The position numbers were made by a program, and so were the translations under genes. A model generated the notes under the pieces. That model saw only the letters and a program-made list of their open reading frames with translations. It searched no databases and had not been told where the DNA came from. A DNA stretch of 64,000 nucleotides from Candidatus Zixiibacteriota bacterium (GTDB lineage Bacteria > Zixibacteria > MSB-5A5 > WJJR01 > JAJRUJ01): positions 62,001 through 126,000 of the forward strand of contig JAGVQM010000036.1 of the NCBI GenBank assembly GCA_020051695.1. Reading direction: 5' to 3'. This document shows positions 51,798 to 60,614 of this stretch, piece after piece (position 1 is the stretch's first letter; each line of letters opens with the position of its first letter).

Positions 51798-52241
51798 TCA
51801 CGTGTCGGATTTTGGCTGAATCGATACAATCACGGCGAGCACGGCACCAGCCAGGCCGAGAAGAACCCCAAGAACACAACTAACAATGCAGAATACCAGC
51901 AACTCACCGAATCTATGGCCGAACCCTCGCAGCCAGTCGATCACCTCGGCGACGACCCCGCCCCTTATCACCAGAAACGTGACTGCAGTGCTAAGCAATC
52001 CGGCCAGCATGCCGCCCCCGATCCGGTCTCGCCAGTGAGCCGCGTGTTCCGGCGTCGGCGCTCGCCACCGGCCCACCAGAAAGCCGGCGATCAGAGGTGT
52101 AGTAAGGAGGAATATCACGACCCGGTCAGGGATGCCATGGTTCCAGGTCACAAAATTGACCACCAGGGTTGCCAGCCAGTACACGAGAAACAACACCGCC
52201 GCCCATTTGTGGGCTTGGAAATCTTGCCAAAGTCTTCTCAT
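51798..52241 (-). CDS. Hypothetical membrane protein between direct repeats
   Basis: About 147 residues from MRRLWQDF. Four hydrophobic segments are visible: AAVLFLVYWLATLVVNFV, VVIFLLTTPLIAGFLVG, GGGMLAGLLSTAVTFLVI and LLVFCIVSCVLGVLLGLAG. No family recognised. AGAGGTG lies about 10 bases upstream of the chosen ATG; an in-frame start at 52319 would run into the right-hand repeat. The gene with its flanks is enclosed by two direct repeats, like a cassette. Confidence 0.65.
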   Translation of the reverse strand: MRRLWQDFQAHKWAAVLFLVYWLATLVVNFVTWNHGIPDRVVIFLLTTPLIAGFLVGRWRAPTPEHAAHWRDRIGGGMLAGLLSTAVTFLVIRGGVVAEVIDWLRGFGHRFGELLVFCIVSCVLGVLLGLAGAVLAVIVSIQPKSDT

Positions 52242-52283
52242 CTCAAAACACCTCTTTTCCGAATTGATAGGCGCACACCCAAG

Positions 52284-52395
52284 CAGTTTTGTAGGTCGAA
52301 ATCCCCGGGGTTTCGACAATTGTTTTATTCTGCGAATTCACATCAACCATGAAATCTAACCCCGCGACCCGCAGCGCCGGCGGGGCACCCGTGCC
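52284..52395. repeat. Direct repeat, right copy
   Basis: Matches 51660-51772 over its full length with scattered changes, including the GTCGAAA/TTTCGAC hairpin. Confidence 0.8.
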
Positions 52396-52528
52396 TAGAG
52401 CGCATTCAAGCTTCCGCTTCTCTATCGCCGTCAAATCGGACACAGAATCTGACGCTCCTTCTTACGCACAACAATACTTATATGATTTTTTTATAACACC
52501 TTTGGGCCGCGGGGTCAATCCCAAAATT

Positions 52529-52560
52529 AGTTTTGTAAGTCGATATCCAGGGGTTTCGAC
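52529..52560. repeat. Third, partial copy of the repeat
   Basis: AGTTTTGTAAGTCGATATCC followed by AGGGGTTTCGAC matches the first 32 bases of the two full copies with three or four changes. Confidence 0.6.
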
Positions 52561-52588
52561 CTACATCAATAATCTTTGATTCAGGGAA

Positions 52589-53356
52589 TTAATACGCTTC
52601 TATCGGCACGCCCAGCTCGCGGGTGGCGGTGGCGGCGATTTCGGCAAGACGGTCGGCAGAGACTTTTTCCAAATGCGGTTCGGCATGGCCGCGGACGCAG
52701 GTGTAAATCTGCCCGCCGAGGGGTTTGATTCGTTTGAGGCAGGACAGCCAATCGGCCACTTCGGCAACAGATGAATTATTAATTCGACCCTGCATGAATA
52801 ATGTCTGAATAGTCACGTCATTCAACTGAGCTAAACCGTTAACTACATCACCAAAGGATATCCCCGCCGCCGGGCGGTTGACCTGTGCGAACATCGCCGG
52901 GTTCCCGGCGTCGAGCTTCATGATCCGCACATCAAGTTTATTCAATGCCGAGGCAACATCGGGACGCGTGACCATGCACGAATTGGACAAAATCGCCAGT
53001 TTCGCCTGCGGGGCAAGCTGCCGGACAATCGGTTTGATTTCCTCGACAATGGCCGGAAAATCCGGGTGCGCGGTCGCCTCGCCGTTCCCGGAAAACGTCA
53101 CATAATCCGGTTTGTCGCCATTAGCCAGGGCGGTGGCCACGGCCGCGGCGACCGCGGGGACTTCGGGGAACAACCGGGAATACTCGGCGGAATGGATCGA
53201 GTGCAATTTCGTCCGCCCATACTGGCAGTACACGCAATCGAACGGACAGTACTTCTCTTTTGTCGGGGACAGATTAATCCCCAGCGAACGGCCCAACCGC
53301 CGTGAATTGACCGGGCCATAAATAATCCGGTGATGCAATGCCAGCAAATCCGCCAT
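52589..53356 (-). CDS. Radical SAM protein
   Basis: A 255-residue radical SAM enzyme. The cluster motif is CPFDCVYCQY (Cx3Cx2C), preceded by YGPVNSRRLGRSLGINL, and followed by VTFSGNGEATAHPDFPAIVE, the GGE-type motif that helps bind SAM. LAILSNSCMV and KLDAGNPAMFAQV complete the TIM-barrel pattern. It belongs to the group often annotated as YfkA/B-like or Fe-S oxidoreductase with MoaA-type core; the substrate is not known. No SPASM domain is present. It stands alone. Confidence 0.9.
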   Translation of the reverse strand: MADLLALHHRIIYGPVNSRRLGRSLGINLSPTKEKYCPFDCVYCQYGRTKLHSIHSAEYSRLFPEVPAVAAAVATALANGDKPDYVTFSGNGEATAHPDFPAIVEEIKPIVRQLAPQAKLAILSNSCMVTRPDVASALNKLDVRIMKLDAGNPAMFAQVNRPAAGISFGDVVNGLAQLNDVTIQTLFMQGRINNSSVAEVADWLSCLKRIKPLGGQIYTCVRGHAEPHLEKVSADRLAEIAATATRELGVPIEAY

Positions 53357-53568
53357 CACACAATCCCCATGTCACTTTCCTATTTTACGGGTTGCCGGAC
53401 ACGCGAAGTGTCAAAAACGCCGCCGGGCTGGCAAATATATTGTTGCCCAACAGCGGATAAGCCGGACAGCCACAGCCGTGCCGATCCCTAAACCTTACCC
53501 ATTTCGTCAATGTTATGACAATCCGCCCGTATACGATAGATGGTGTTTGACCAAAGGAGACGATCATT

Positions 53569-54648
53569 TTGACCTATATCGAACAGGCCGCAATCGAGAC
53601 TTACCACGTATTCCTGGCGGCCTCGCCGTATATTTTATTCGGCTTTCTTGCCGCCGGGCTGTTGTACGTGTTTTTCCCCGAGGAAAAAGTCCAGGCCCTG
53701 CTGGGCCGCAAATCGCTGGGTTCGGTGCTGAAAGCTTCGCTGTTGGGCATCCCGCTGCCTTTGTGTTCCTGTGGGGTTATTCCGGCCGCCCTGGCCTTGC
53801 GGCGGCGCGGGGCATCGCAGGGGGCGACAGCGTCGTTTTTGATCTCGACCCCGGAGACCGGCGTGGATTCGATCACTTTGACTTACGGCCTCCTCGGCCC
53901 GTTTATGGCCGTGGTGCGTCCGGTCGCGGCGTTTATTACCTCCATGATCGCCGGGATACTGGTCAATTTCCTGGATAAATCGGAGACAACGACAGAAATC
54001 CCCATCTTCGTCGCCGCCCCGGCGGGTTGCTGCTGTGGCAGCTCTTCGGTCAAAATTGAAACCAAAAAGCCATCATGGACCACCCGATTAATTGAATCGA
54101 TCAAGTATGTTTTCACCAATCTGCTGGGTGATATCGGGCACTGGCTGCTGCTGGGTATTGTCATTTCGGGCCTGATTCTGGCCTTTCTGCCGGATGGCTT
54201 CCTGGAACGAAACCTCAGTTCCAACTGGCTCACCATGCTGCTGATGCTGGTGATCGGTTTGCCGCTTTATATCTGCGCATCGGCCTCCACACCGGTGGCG
54301 GCAGCGTTGATGCTCAAAGGAGTCTCCCCCGGCGCGGCGCTGGTGTTGTTGATGGTCGGACCGGCAACAAATATCTCGACGATGATCGTGGTCTCGCGGG
54401 AGATGGGGAAAAAAGCGGCGGTCGCTTATGTGGGAACAATCATCGTGTGTTCATTGATTATTGCCGTGGCGGTGGACCTGCTGGTCGCCGGCCTGGCGAT
54501 AAATATCGCCGTCAACTTCTCACCGGAGCATCATTTCATCCCGAGTTGGATCGGGATTATCTCCACCGTGTTGTTGTTGGGCTTGATAGGAATGAACCTG
54601 GTCAAAAAGCTTTTGCCGAAAAAACCGGCAAGTTGCTGCGCGCATTGA
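53569..54648 (+). CDS. SO_0444-type Cu/Zn efflux permease (DUF318/ArsP-like)
   Basis: A 359-residue permease with about nine helices. Conserved parts are LLGIPLPLCSCGVIPAALAL and GATASFLISTPETGVDSI in the first half and GLPLYICASASTPVAAALM with MLKGVSPGAALVLLMVGPAT in the second, the internal repeat of the family. The cytosolic loop has AGCCCGSS, and the tail ends SCCAH; both Cys clusters suggest metal capture. Members have been proposed to export copper, zinc or organoarsenicals, and which applies here is not settled. The start is TTG, with AAAGGAG ten bases upstream. Confidence 0.92.
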   Translation: MTYIEQAAIETYHVFLAASPYILFGFLAAGLLYVFFPEEKVQALLGRKSLGSVLKASLLGIPLPLCSCGVIPAALALRRRGASQGATASFLISTPETGVDSITLTYGLLGPFMAVVRPVAAFITSMIAGILVNFLDKSETTTEIPIFVAAPAGCCCGSSSVKIETKKPSWTTRLIESIKYVFTNLLGDIGHWLLLGIVISGLILAFLPDGFLERNLSSNWLTMLLMLVIGLPLYICASASTPVAAALMLKGVSPGAALVLLMVGPATNISTMIVVSREMGKKAAVAYVGTIIVCSLIIAVAVDLLVAGLAINIAVNFSPEHHFIPSWIGIISTVLLLGLIGMNLVKKLLPKKPASCCAH

Positions 54649-54669
54649 TCTCCCGGTGCCCCTTACTAA

Positions 54670-55029
54670 TCACGAAAACCATCCCACGGATTCCTCCCGG
54701 AGCAGCACCCACAGGGAATAAATGCCCAGCGCCGTTCCGAACGGGATACTCAGCAGGCTCAGGAAACTCACGATAATCACGACGATCCGACCCCAGTTTC
54801 GGCGCTGCAGTAGGCCGATCCCGCCGATAATGCCGGGGAGCGAGGTGAGCACAACCAGGGCCATGACAATCTGGGCAATGATTTGCAGGATAAACGCGGC
54901 GCCCTCATGCCGGACATCGGGGACCAGCGAGATAATATACAAAACGATGAATGTCCCCACCCCCAGCAAGATCCCCAGAATGCTGTAGCCGATATGCAAC
55001 CAGCCGACGTACGGAATATGTTTTTCCAT
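54670..55029 (-). CDS. Small four-helix membrane protein, paralog A
   Basis: A 119-residue protein with four hydrophobic segments: LHIGYSILGILLGVGTFIVL, LQIIAQIVMALVVLTSLPGI, GRIVVIIVSFLSLL and ALGIYSLWVLL. It shares the plan and key blocks (GIIGGIGLL, IPFGT.LGIY.LWVLL.EES) with the gene at 55141-55500. The family is DUF-like and of unknown role. GGAGGTTTATCG precedes the ATG; an in-frame start at 55140 lacks a signal. Confidence 0.72.
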   Translation of the reverse strand: MEKHIPYVGWLHIGYSILGILLGVGTFIVLYIISLVPDVRHEGAAFILQIIAQIVMALVVLTSLPGIIGGIGLLQRRNWGRIVVIIVSFLSLLSIPFGTALGIYSLWVLLREESVGWFS

Positions 55030-55140
55030 CGATAAACCTCCGGTGACACCGCCGGCCTTACTTCCCGGCACAAGAGTGAATCGTTTCCTTTTTCCCCACC
55101 AGCCACATACCACAGTTCCCCGGATTTCGTTTTCCGGCAA

Positions 55141-55500
55141 TTACGCCGGAGACAACAAATGCTTCGATTCCTCATTCAGCAGGACCCACAAGGTATAAAT
55201 ACCCAAGATCGTGCCAAAGGGAATCTCGATCAGGTTCAGAACACCCAGGATCAACACCAGGATGCGGGACCAGCTTTTGCCCTTGAGCAGGCCGATGCCG
55301 CCGATGATCCCCGGAACGGAGGTGAGAATCATCAGCCCGCCGATGCCCCAGCCGATAATCAGCAAGACGCCGGCCCCGGCCGCGTCGTCGGGTAGCAGCG
55401 CCAACCCGGCAAAAAACAGAAAAAAGGCCAGCCCCATAAACAGCCCGAGAGCGCCAAAGACGATATACAACCAGCCCAGGATTTCGATATGTTTTTTCAT
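55141..55500 (-). CDS. Small four-helix membrane protein, paralog B
   Basis: A 119-residue protein starting MKKHIEILGWLYIVFGALG. The four hydrophobic segments and the shared GIIGGIGLL and IPFGTILGIYTLWVLLNEES blocks show that it is a tandem copy of the gene at 54670-55029, with equal length. The N-terminal M(E/K)KHI...GWL is also shared. GGGGGAGG lies about 10 bases before the ATG. Role unknown. Confidence 0.78.
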   Translation of the reverse strand: MKKHIEILGWLYIVFGALGLFMGLAFFLFFAGLALLPDDAAGAGVLLIIGWGIGGLMILTSVPGIIGGIGLLKGKSWSRILVLILGVLNLIEIPFGTILGIYTLWVLLNEESKHLLSPA

Positions 55501-55663
55501 TCGTCATTCCTCCCCCTGTCCACTGCGAATATCCGACGATTTCGCCGGCGTTTCAAATACTTTCTACTACGCAATTTTATGGCCGGGGTTGCCTGCAAAG
55601 CAACGGAAAAGCCGGCTCACAAAGTGATATCATCCTCCGGGCTTTCTATCATATATTGGCTTG

Positions 55664-57034
55664 ATGGCACCCGGCGGTAAAATTCGGACATTCTTCGCCT
55701 GCTCCGCTTGCGGCTCAACGTTCGCCAAATGGAGCGGGCAATGCACCGAATGCGGGCAATGGAACACCCTGCAGGAGGAACGCTCCGGCCCCCGCCCGGC
55801 CAAAGGCCGCGGCAAACCCCACCGCGAGAACACCGCCACCGCGCTGATCAATGTCCCTGCGCTGAGCGAAGAAAACTGCAGCACCGGCGTGCGCGAACTG
55901 GATGATGTGCTGGGCGGCGGACTGGTTTCCGGCGGCGTAATTATGCTGGCCGGCGACCCCGGAGTGGGCAAATCCACCCTGCTATTGCAGGTCGCCGACG
56001 CACTGGCCCTGCGGGGGCGGCCGGTGTTGTATGTTTCCGGGGAGGAATCATTGCCGCAGATCAAGCGCCGCGCGGCGCGGTTGAGGGTGGCTGCCCCGCA
56101 ACTTATTGTTTTGGCCGAGACCGATTGGCCGGAAATCGAGCAGGCCTTGCGGCAAGTCCAGCCACAGGCGGTGATTATCGATTCGATCCAGACACTGCGC
56201 CATCCGGAATGGCCCTCACCGCCGGGCACAGTAGGACAAATCCGTGAAAGCGCGCAGGCGGTGATCAATTATTGTAAACTCACCGGCACAGTGGGCTTTC
56301 TGATTGGGCATGTCACCAAGGACGGCGCGATTGCCGGGCCGAAAGTATTGGAACACATGGTCGATACGGTGCTGTATTTCGAGGGTCAGCAACACCAGAC
56401 TCACCGCATTGTCCGTTCGGTAAAAAACCGTTTTGGCCCGACCAACGAGATCGGCGTGTTTCAAATGACCGAGCGCGGGCTGGAGGAAGTCAGCGACCCG
56501 TCCGGGCTGTTTCTCTCCGAGCGGCCGGAAAACGCCTCGGGTTCGGTGGTCGGCTGCGCGATAGAGGGACGGCGGCCGTTCCTGTTGGAGGTGCAGGCGC
56601 TGGTCACCCCCACCCATTACGGTTCGCCGCAGCGGGTCTGTACCGGGGTGGATCCCCGGCGGCTGGTGTTGAATATCGCTATTTTGGAAAAAATCTGCGG
56701 ACTGGGACTGGGGGCCAGAGATGTATTCGCCAACATCGCCGGTGGGTTCCGCTCCTCGGAACCGGCACTGGATTTGGCGGTGTGCGCGGCTATTATCTCG
56801 GGGTATGAGGAATCCCCCGTGCCCGCCGGGACAATCGTCTTCGGCGAGGTCGGGCTGGCCGGAGAGATCCGCGCCGTGCCCCGGATCGAAACGCGGCTGA
56901 AAGAAGCGGAAAAAATGGGATTCGGCCACGCGCTCCTGCCCGCCGGGAACCTTAAAAAACTCGAATACCACGGCAAAATCCGCACGACCGGCATTTCTTC
57001 ATTGACCGGCCTCAATAAAATTCTGTTCCAGTAA
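55664..57034 (+). CDS. radA: DNA repair protein RadA
   Basis: A 456-residue RecA-like helicase/recombination factor. The N-terminal zinc finger reads ACSACGSTFAKWSGQCTECG. The Walker A is LAGDPGVGKSTLLLQ; VLYVSGEES, DSIQTLRHPEW and the RadA motif KNRFGPTNEIGVFQM follow. The C-terminal Lon-like domain begins near residue 290 (HYGSPQRVCTG, VFGEVGLAGEIRAV). The ATG at 55664 is preferred to the TTG three bases earlier. TATATT (55652-55657) lies six bases before it and no ribosome site is present, so the message may be leaderless. Confidence 0.96.
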   Translation: MAPGGKIRTFFACSACGSTFAKWSGQCTECGQWNTLQEERSGPRPAKGRGKPHRENTATALINVPALSEENCSTGVRELDDVLGGGLVSGGVIMLAGDPGVGKSTLLLQVADALALRGRPVLYVSGEESLPQIKRRAARLRVAAPQLIVLAETDWPEIEQALRQVQPQAVIIDSIQTLRHPEWPSPPGTVGQIRESAQAVINYCKLTGTVGFLIGHVTKDGAIAGPKVLEHMVDTVLYFEGQQHQTHRIVRSVKNRFGPTNEIGVFQMTERGLEEVSDPSGLFLSERPENASGSVVGCAIEGRRPFLLEVQALVTPTHYGSPQRVCTGVDPRRLVLNIAILEKICGLGLGARDVFANIAGGFRSSEPALDLAVCAAIISGYEESPVPAGTIVFGEVGLAGEIRAVPRIETRLKEAEKMGFGHALLPAGNLKKLEYHGKIRTTGISSLTGLNKILFQ

Positions 57035-57103
57035 ACTCAGGACCGTCGGTCGTACCATAAGTATGACGACGGATGACTGCGGACAATGGACAGGAGGTCT
57101 GCC

Positions 57104-57391
57104 ATGTTTGTACATATGTCGATTCATTATCCCAAACCGCACACGCGGGACCTGGTCCTTGATTCGATGCGCCGCTACGGCGCGGCGATGAAAGGCAAGC
57201 CGGGCTTTCGCACCGCCAGCGCGCTGCGCGACGAACGGACCGGTAAATTGATCGGGATGGCGTTCTGGGATTCGAAGGAACACTGGATCGCCGCCAAACC
57301 GGCAATGGACGAGGCGGTCAAAGATGATCCCTTCCATGAATGGGAGGATGTCCCGCCGAAAGTGTATCATCTGCATGAAGTGCAGCTGTAA
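57104..57391 (+). CDS. Small dimeric alpha/beta-barrel protein (ABM-like)
   Basis: A 95-residue soluble protein. MFVHMSIHYPK at the start, GFRTASALRDERTGKLIGMA and FWDSKEHWIAAKPAMDEAV match the fold of antibiotic-biosynthesis-monooxygenase-type ferredoxin-like dimers, which act as small oxygenases, heme degraders or ligand binders. No catalytic residues can be pointed to. AGGAGG lies six bases upstream. It follows radA by 69 bases with a hairpin (about 57042-57071) between. Confidence 0.72.
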   Translation: MFVHMSIHYPKPHTRDLVLDSMRRYGAAMKGKPGFRTASALRDERTGKLIGMAFWDSKEHWIAAKPAMDEAVKDDPFHEWEDVPPKVYHLHEVQL

Positions 57392-57653
57392 AATTCAATA
57401 AAGACCACGGAATTACACTATTCATGTCGGATGGCGAATACATCTCTCCAGCAGGCCGACAATGGCACCAATCGCCTCATCCCGGCGCCGAAACCTGTTG
57501 AAAAAGTCCGGCCGATGCACCGGCAGCCGATCGATCAATACCAGTGAGCATGATCAAATACTTGTGGAACGGGCGCGAAGTGCGTGACGGATATTCCGCT
57601 GCGAAAAATCCATTCCCGGCGGCGCACGATCGTACGCCATCCATAATCATTGA

Positions 57654-58316
57654 TTATCCGCGCAGGGCTTTGATCGCTGCAGCATAATCGGGGGATTTGA
57701 AGATGGCCGAACCGGCCACCAGAACATCGGCCCCCGCGGCGATGGCGCGGGGGGCGGTTTGGGGGTCAATACCGCCGTCGATTTGCAGGCGGGTCTGATA
57801 ACCGCCGGCATCGATCATCTTGCGGACCGCCCGTAATTTCGGCAGGACATCGGAGATGAATTTTTGCCCATAGAACCCCGGGTGCACCGACATCACTAAA
57901 AATACATCGAGCGCGGCAAAAATTTCCGCCGGGAGATTCAACGGGGTCTCGGGATTAAACACCACCCCGGCTTTAATGCCCAGCGCATGAATATCATCGA
58001 TTGCCTTTCGCGGATCAGCGACTGTTTCGACATGGACAACCAGGAGGTCGGCCCCGGCCTCGGCATAAACCTGCAGGTAGTCCAGCGGATTGGAAATCAT
58101 CAGGTGTGCATCCAAAAACATTCCGGTGCATTTGCGGACGGCTTTGATGAAATCCGGCCCGATCGTCAGGTTGGGCACGAAGTGGCCGTCCATCACATCC
58201 AGATGCAGCCAATCGGCGCCGGCCTGTTCGACCGCCTTGATCTCCTCGGCGATGCGGCTGAAATCGGCGGCAATGATCGAGGGTGAAATCAGGACATTGT
58301 TCGCGGACTTGTTCAT
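57654..58316 (-). CDS. rpe: Ribulose-phosphate 3-epimerase
   Basis: A 220-residue TIM-barrel enzyme interconverting ribulose 5-phosphate and xylulose 5-phosphate. ISPSIIAADFSRIAEEI, WLHLDVMDGHFVPNLTIGPD (metal and catalytic Asp), DAHLMISNPLDYL, VMSVHPGFYGQKFI and QIDGGIDPQTA with the second catalytic Asp are all present. It follows the PASTA gene by 25 bases and rsmB before that, an order known from many bacteria. Confidence 0.96.
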   Translation of the reverse strand: MNKSANNVLISPSIIAADFSRIAEEIKAVEQAGADWLHLDVMDGHFVPNLTIGPDFIKAVRKCTGMFLDAHLMISNPLDYLQVYAEAGADLLVVHVETVADPRKAIDDIHALGIKAGVVFNPETPLNLPAEIFAALDVFLVMSVHPGFYGQKFISDVLPKLRAVRKMIDAGGYQTRLQIDGGIDPQTAPRAIAAGADVLVAGSAIFKSPDYAAAIKALRG

Positions 58317-58341
58317 CTTGTCGCAATGACAGCGGACACGC

Positions 58342-59136
58342 CTATCTGCGGCTTCGCCACTTGTCCCTTGTGATTGTCAAATCAACTGCTGTACCCCGGC
58401 GAACCTGCTCCCCGGCGCCGATGGACTGGCGGACGACCGTACCGGGCAGCAAGACTTCATCGATTTCGTGGAAGACCGCCCCCAGTTTCAATCCCCGGCC
58501 GTCCAACAGGGTTTCCGCTTTTTTAATATGTTCACCGACCAGGATCGGCACCGTCACCAGGGCGAATTCATCGGTCTCATTAACCAGAATATTGACAACT
58601 GTGCCCATCGGGACCGAACCGCCGCCCGCGGGGATCGAGGAAACCACCACGCCCCCCGGCAAAGAATCATCACGGCAGTACGATTCTCCGCCGATCATCA
58701 GGCCGCTTTCCTCAAGCATCAGCTCGGCCTGCCGTATGGAATATCCGCGTAAAAACGGCACGACAGTCATCCGCGCCCCGGCGGAAACAATGACTTTGAC
58801 TCGGCGGCCCTTCTTGACGAGGGAACCCGAACGCGGGACCTGGTCGATAATGACATTCTCCGGGACATTCGGCGAGTGCTGGCGCGATTCAATCGCAATT
58901 TTCAAACCCTGCGTTTTGAGGATGGCCTCCGCCTCCCGCAGACTTTTCCCTCGCACCAGCGGAGTGGGAAATTCCGAACCGCGGCGGGTGATCAGCGGCA
59001 TGACCACCGCATCGCCCAACGTACCAAAGACGGCCACAAAGACAAACACGACCAGGGCATAATATGGCCAGCGCAACACCGGCCAGTGCCGTGATGAGCG
59101 CATCCGGTGATACCAGGCCTGTAAGCTCCCCCTCAT
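58342..59136 (-). CDS. PASTA-domain membrane protein
   Basis: About 264 residues: a short cytosolic N-terminus, one helix (YYALVVFVFVAVFGTLGDAV) and three PASTA repeats outside (about 62-120, 135-195 and 205-262), each opening with a G-x-S/x-I-x-x-A-E-x-x-L pattern: GKSLREAEAILKTQGL, GYSIRQAELMLEESGL, GEHIKKAETLLDGRGL. There is no kinase domain. PASTA repeats bind peptidoglycan fragments or beta-lactams in Ser/Thr kinases and PBPs. The gene lies between rsmB and rpe, where Gram-positives carry the prpC-prkC kinase pair. Its ATG overlaps the rsmB stop (four bases). Confidence 0.88.
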   Translation of the reverse strand: MRGSLQAWYHRMRSSRHWPVLRWPYYALVVFVFVAVFGTLGDAVVMPLITRRGSEFPTPLVRGKSLREAEAILKTQGLKIAIESRQHSPNVPENVIIDQVPRSGSLVKKGRRVKVIVSAGARMTVVPFLRGYSIRQAELMLEESGLMIGGESYCRDDSLPGGVVVSSIPAGGGSVPMGTVVNILVNETDEFALVTVPILVGEHIKKAETLLDGRGLKLGAVFHEIDEVLLPGTVVRQSIGAGEQVRRGTAVDLTITRDKWRSRR

Positions 59137-60503
59137 CGCGTTCTCCTCATCCGCGCGGCGAACACACAATCTAAACCTGAACGTGGCGGGAAGGTATTCA
59201 AAAATCCATCGGCATCGACAAATTCTCCAAACACAAATTCCCCGGCGCGCTCCAGCGCAAAATCAGGATGCTGCGCCAGGAAGCCCCGCACGATATCCCG
59301 GTTTTCCTGCGGCGTGATCGTGCATGTCGCATAAACCAATACACCGTCCTGGCGGACATGGGCGCCTGCGGCCTCCAGATAACGCGCCTGGTCCCGCGCC
59401 AGGCGGATGATATCGTCCGGCGTCTTTTTCCAGCGGACGTCGGGATTTTTCGGCAGCGTACCCAGCGCCGAACAGGGAACGTCGGCCAACACACGGTGGA
59501 CTTCCCGTTCGGGCAACTGGGTGGCATCACTGGTAAGCGTCAGGATCGATTTCAACCCCAGCCGACCCTTATTTTCCACGACCGATTTCAGGCGTTTGGC
59601 GCTTTTGTCCACCGCAAAAATATAACCGCGGTCATATTGCCGTTCGGCGATGGCGGTAGTTTTCCCGCCGGGCGCGGCGAACAAATCGGTGACTTTGTCT
59701 TTGGGGCGGGGGTTCAACAGCCGCACCACCAGCCCGGCAGCGGGGTTTTGTACGCTGGCCAGACCCAGGCGCAAAATTTGGGAGGTGGCCGACGGTCCTA
59801 CCGCCCCGATCCACTGATAATAGCCGGGAAAGCGGGGCACCACCGCCAGATCGATATCTTCATCTCTGGCTGCGGCCAGCAATTTCGGTTCGTCGGTTTT
59901 GAGCGGATTCAGCCGCAGGCAAAACTCCGGCTCCCGATTGCCCCACAGACAAAAACTTTCGGCGGCTTCCTCTCCGCCCAATTCCAACACCAGGTCCACC
60001 AGCCAGTCCGGATAGGAAAACCATTCGGCCAGAAAATCCCGGAAATGGGTCTTCGGCGATGGAAATGTCACTTCGCGCATCTGCTCGGAAAAGCGGCGTA
60101 GCACCGCGTTGACCAGCGCGGCGGTGCCCTGGTGTCCCAATTGCCGGGCCAGCTTCACCGTTTCAGAAACTGCAGCGTAAGCCGGAATGTTCTCGGACAC
60201 CGATAATTGGAATAAACCAACCCGCAAGACCGCGAGAATGTTTTTGGGCAACTTATCAAATTTGGCTTTCAGGAAATGGCGGGCGATGTAGTCCAGACGG
60301 CGTTTATATTTGATCGTCCCGGCCGCCAGATGATAGGCCAGCCGCCGGTCAACGGGAGACAGGCGCGCAAACCCGGGATGGTCCGCCAAAAGGTCGCTGA
60401 ACAGCCGCTCGTCCTCGAAGATATCGCGGACAATCTCGGTTGCCACCAAACGCGGCCCGGTCGCCGGGGCAGACTTCTTTGTTTTTTTTTCGTCGCCCGC
60501 CAT
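59133..60503 (-). CDS. rsmB: 16S rRNA m5C967 methyltransferase
   Basis: About 456 residues. The N-terminal NusB-like domain (RLVATEIVRDIFEDERLFSD, NAVLRRF) is followed by the SAM-dependent domain with DLFAAPGGKTTAIAE, DVPCSALGTLPKNPDVRWK with one catalytic Cys and VYATCTITPQENRDIV with the other. It methylates C967 of 16S rRNA in the family. The start at 60503 has AGGGGC upstream; the reading from 60575 adds residues unlike the family. It leads the rsmB-PASTA-rpe unit, 112 bases after hutU. Confidence 0.95.
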   Translation of the reverse strand: MAGDEKKTKKSAPATGPRLVATEIVRDIFEDERLFSDLLADHPGFARLSPVDRRLAYHLAAGTIKYKRRLDYIARHFLKAKFDKLPKNILAVLRVGLFQLSVSENIPAYAAVSETVKLARQLGHQGTAALVNAVLRRFSEQMREVTFPSPKTHFRDFLAEWFSYPDWLVDLVLELGGEEAAESFCLWGNREPEFCLRLNPLKTDEPKLLAAARDEDIDLAVVPRFPGYYQWIGAVGPSATSQILRLGLASVQNPAAGLVVRLLNPRPKDKVTDLFAAPGGKTTAIAERQYDRGYIFAVDKSAKRLKSVVENKGRLGLKSILTLTSDATQLPEREVHRVLADVPCSALGTLPKNPDVRWKKTPDDIIRLARDQARYLEAAGAHVRQDGVLVYATCTITPQENRDIVRGFLAQHPDFALERAGEFVFGEFVDADGFLNTFPPRSGLDCVFAARMRRTR

Positions 60504-60614
60504 TTGCCCCTGCCGGAAATATCCGCTCTGAATGTAATACACCGCCCCGGACGGGCAGGACCCGGACCGGTGCAATTTTTTAATGGTGCTCCACAGGCAA
60601 AGGTGTCTCTGCGT

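Larger units (their letters stand above)
52242..52588. other. Repeat-bearing gap
   Basis: Holds the right direct repeat (52284-52395) and a shortened third copy (52529-52560). A plus-strand frame at 52349-52579 is formed largely from repeat sequence and is not taken as a gene. No other feature seen. Confidence 0.45.

Noticed and set aside
53478-53978. A 166-codon plus-strand frame overlapping the start of the Cu/Zn-type permease
   Set aside because: It is the +1 shadow of the permease and contains no family motif; the permease frame from TTG 53569 has a good ribosome site.
57392-57653. Short minus-strand frame ending IRHPT as a gene remnant
   Set aside because: The frame (about 40 codons, no ATG or ribosome site) matches nothing I know; the 262-base gap is left as unassigned.
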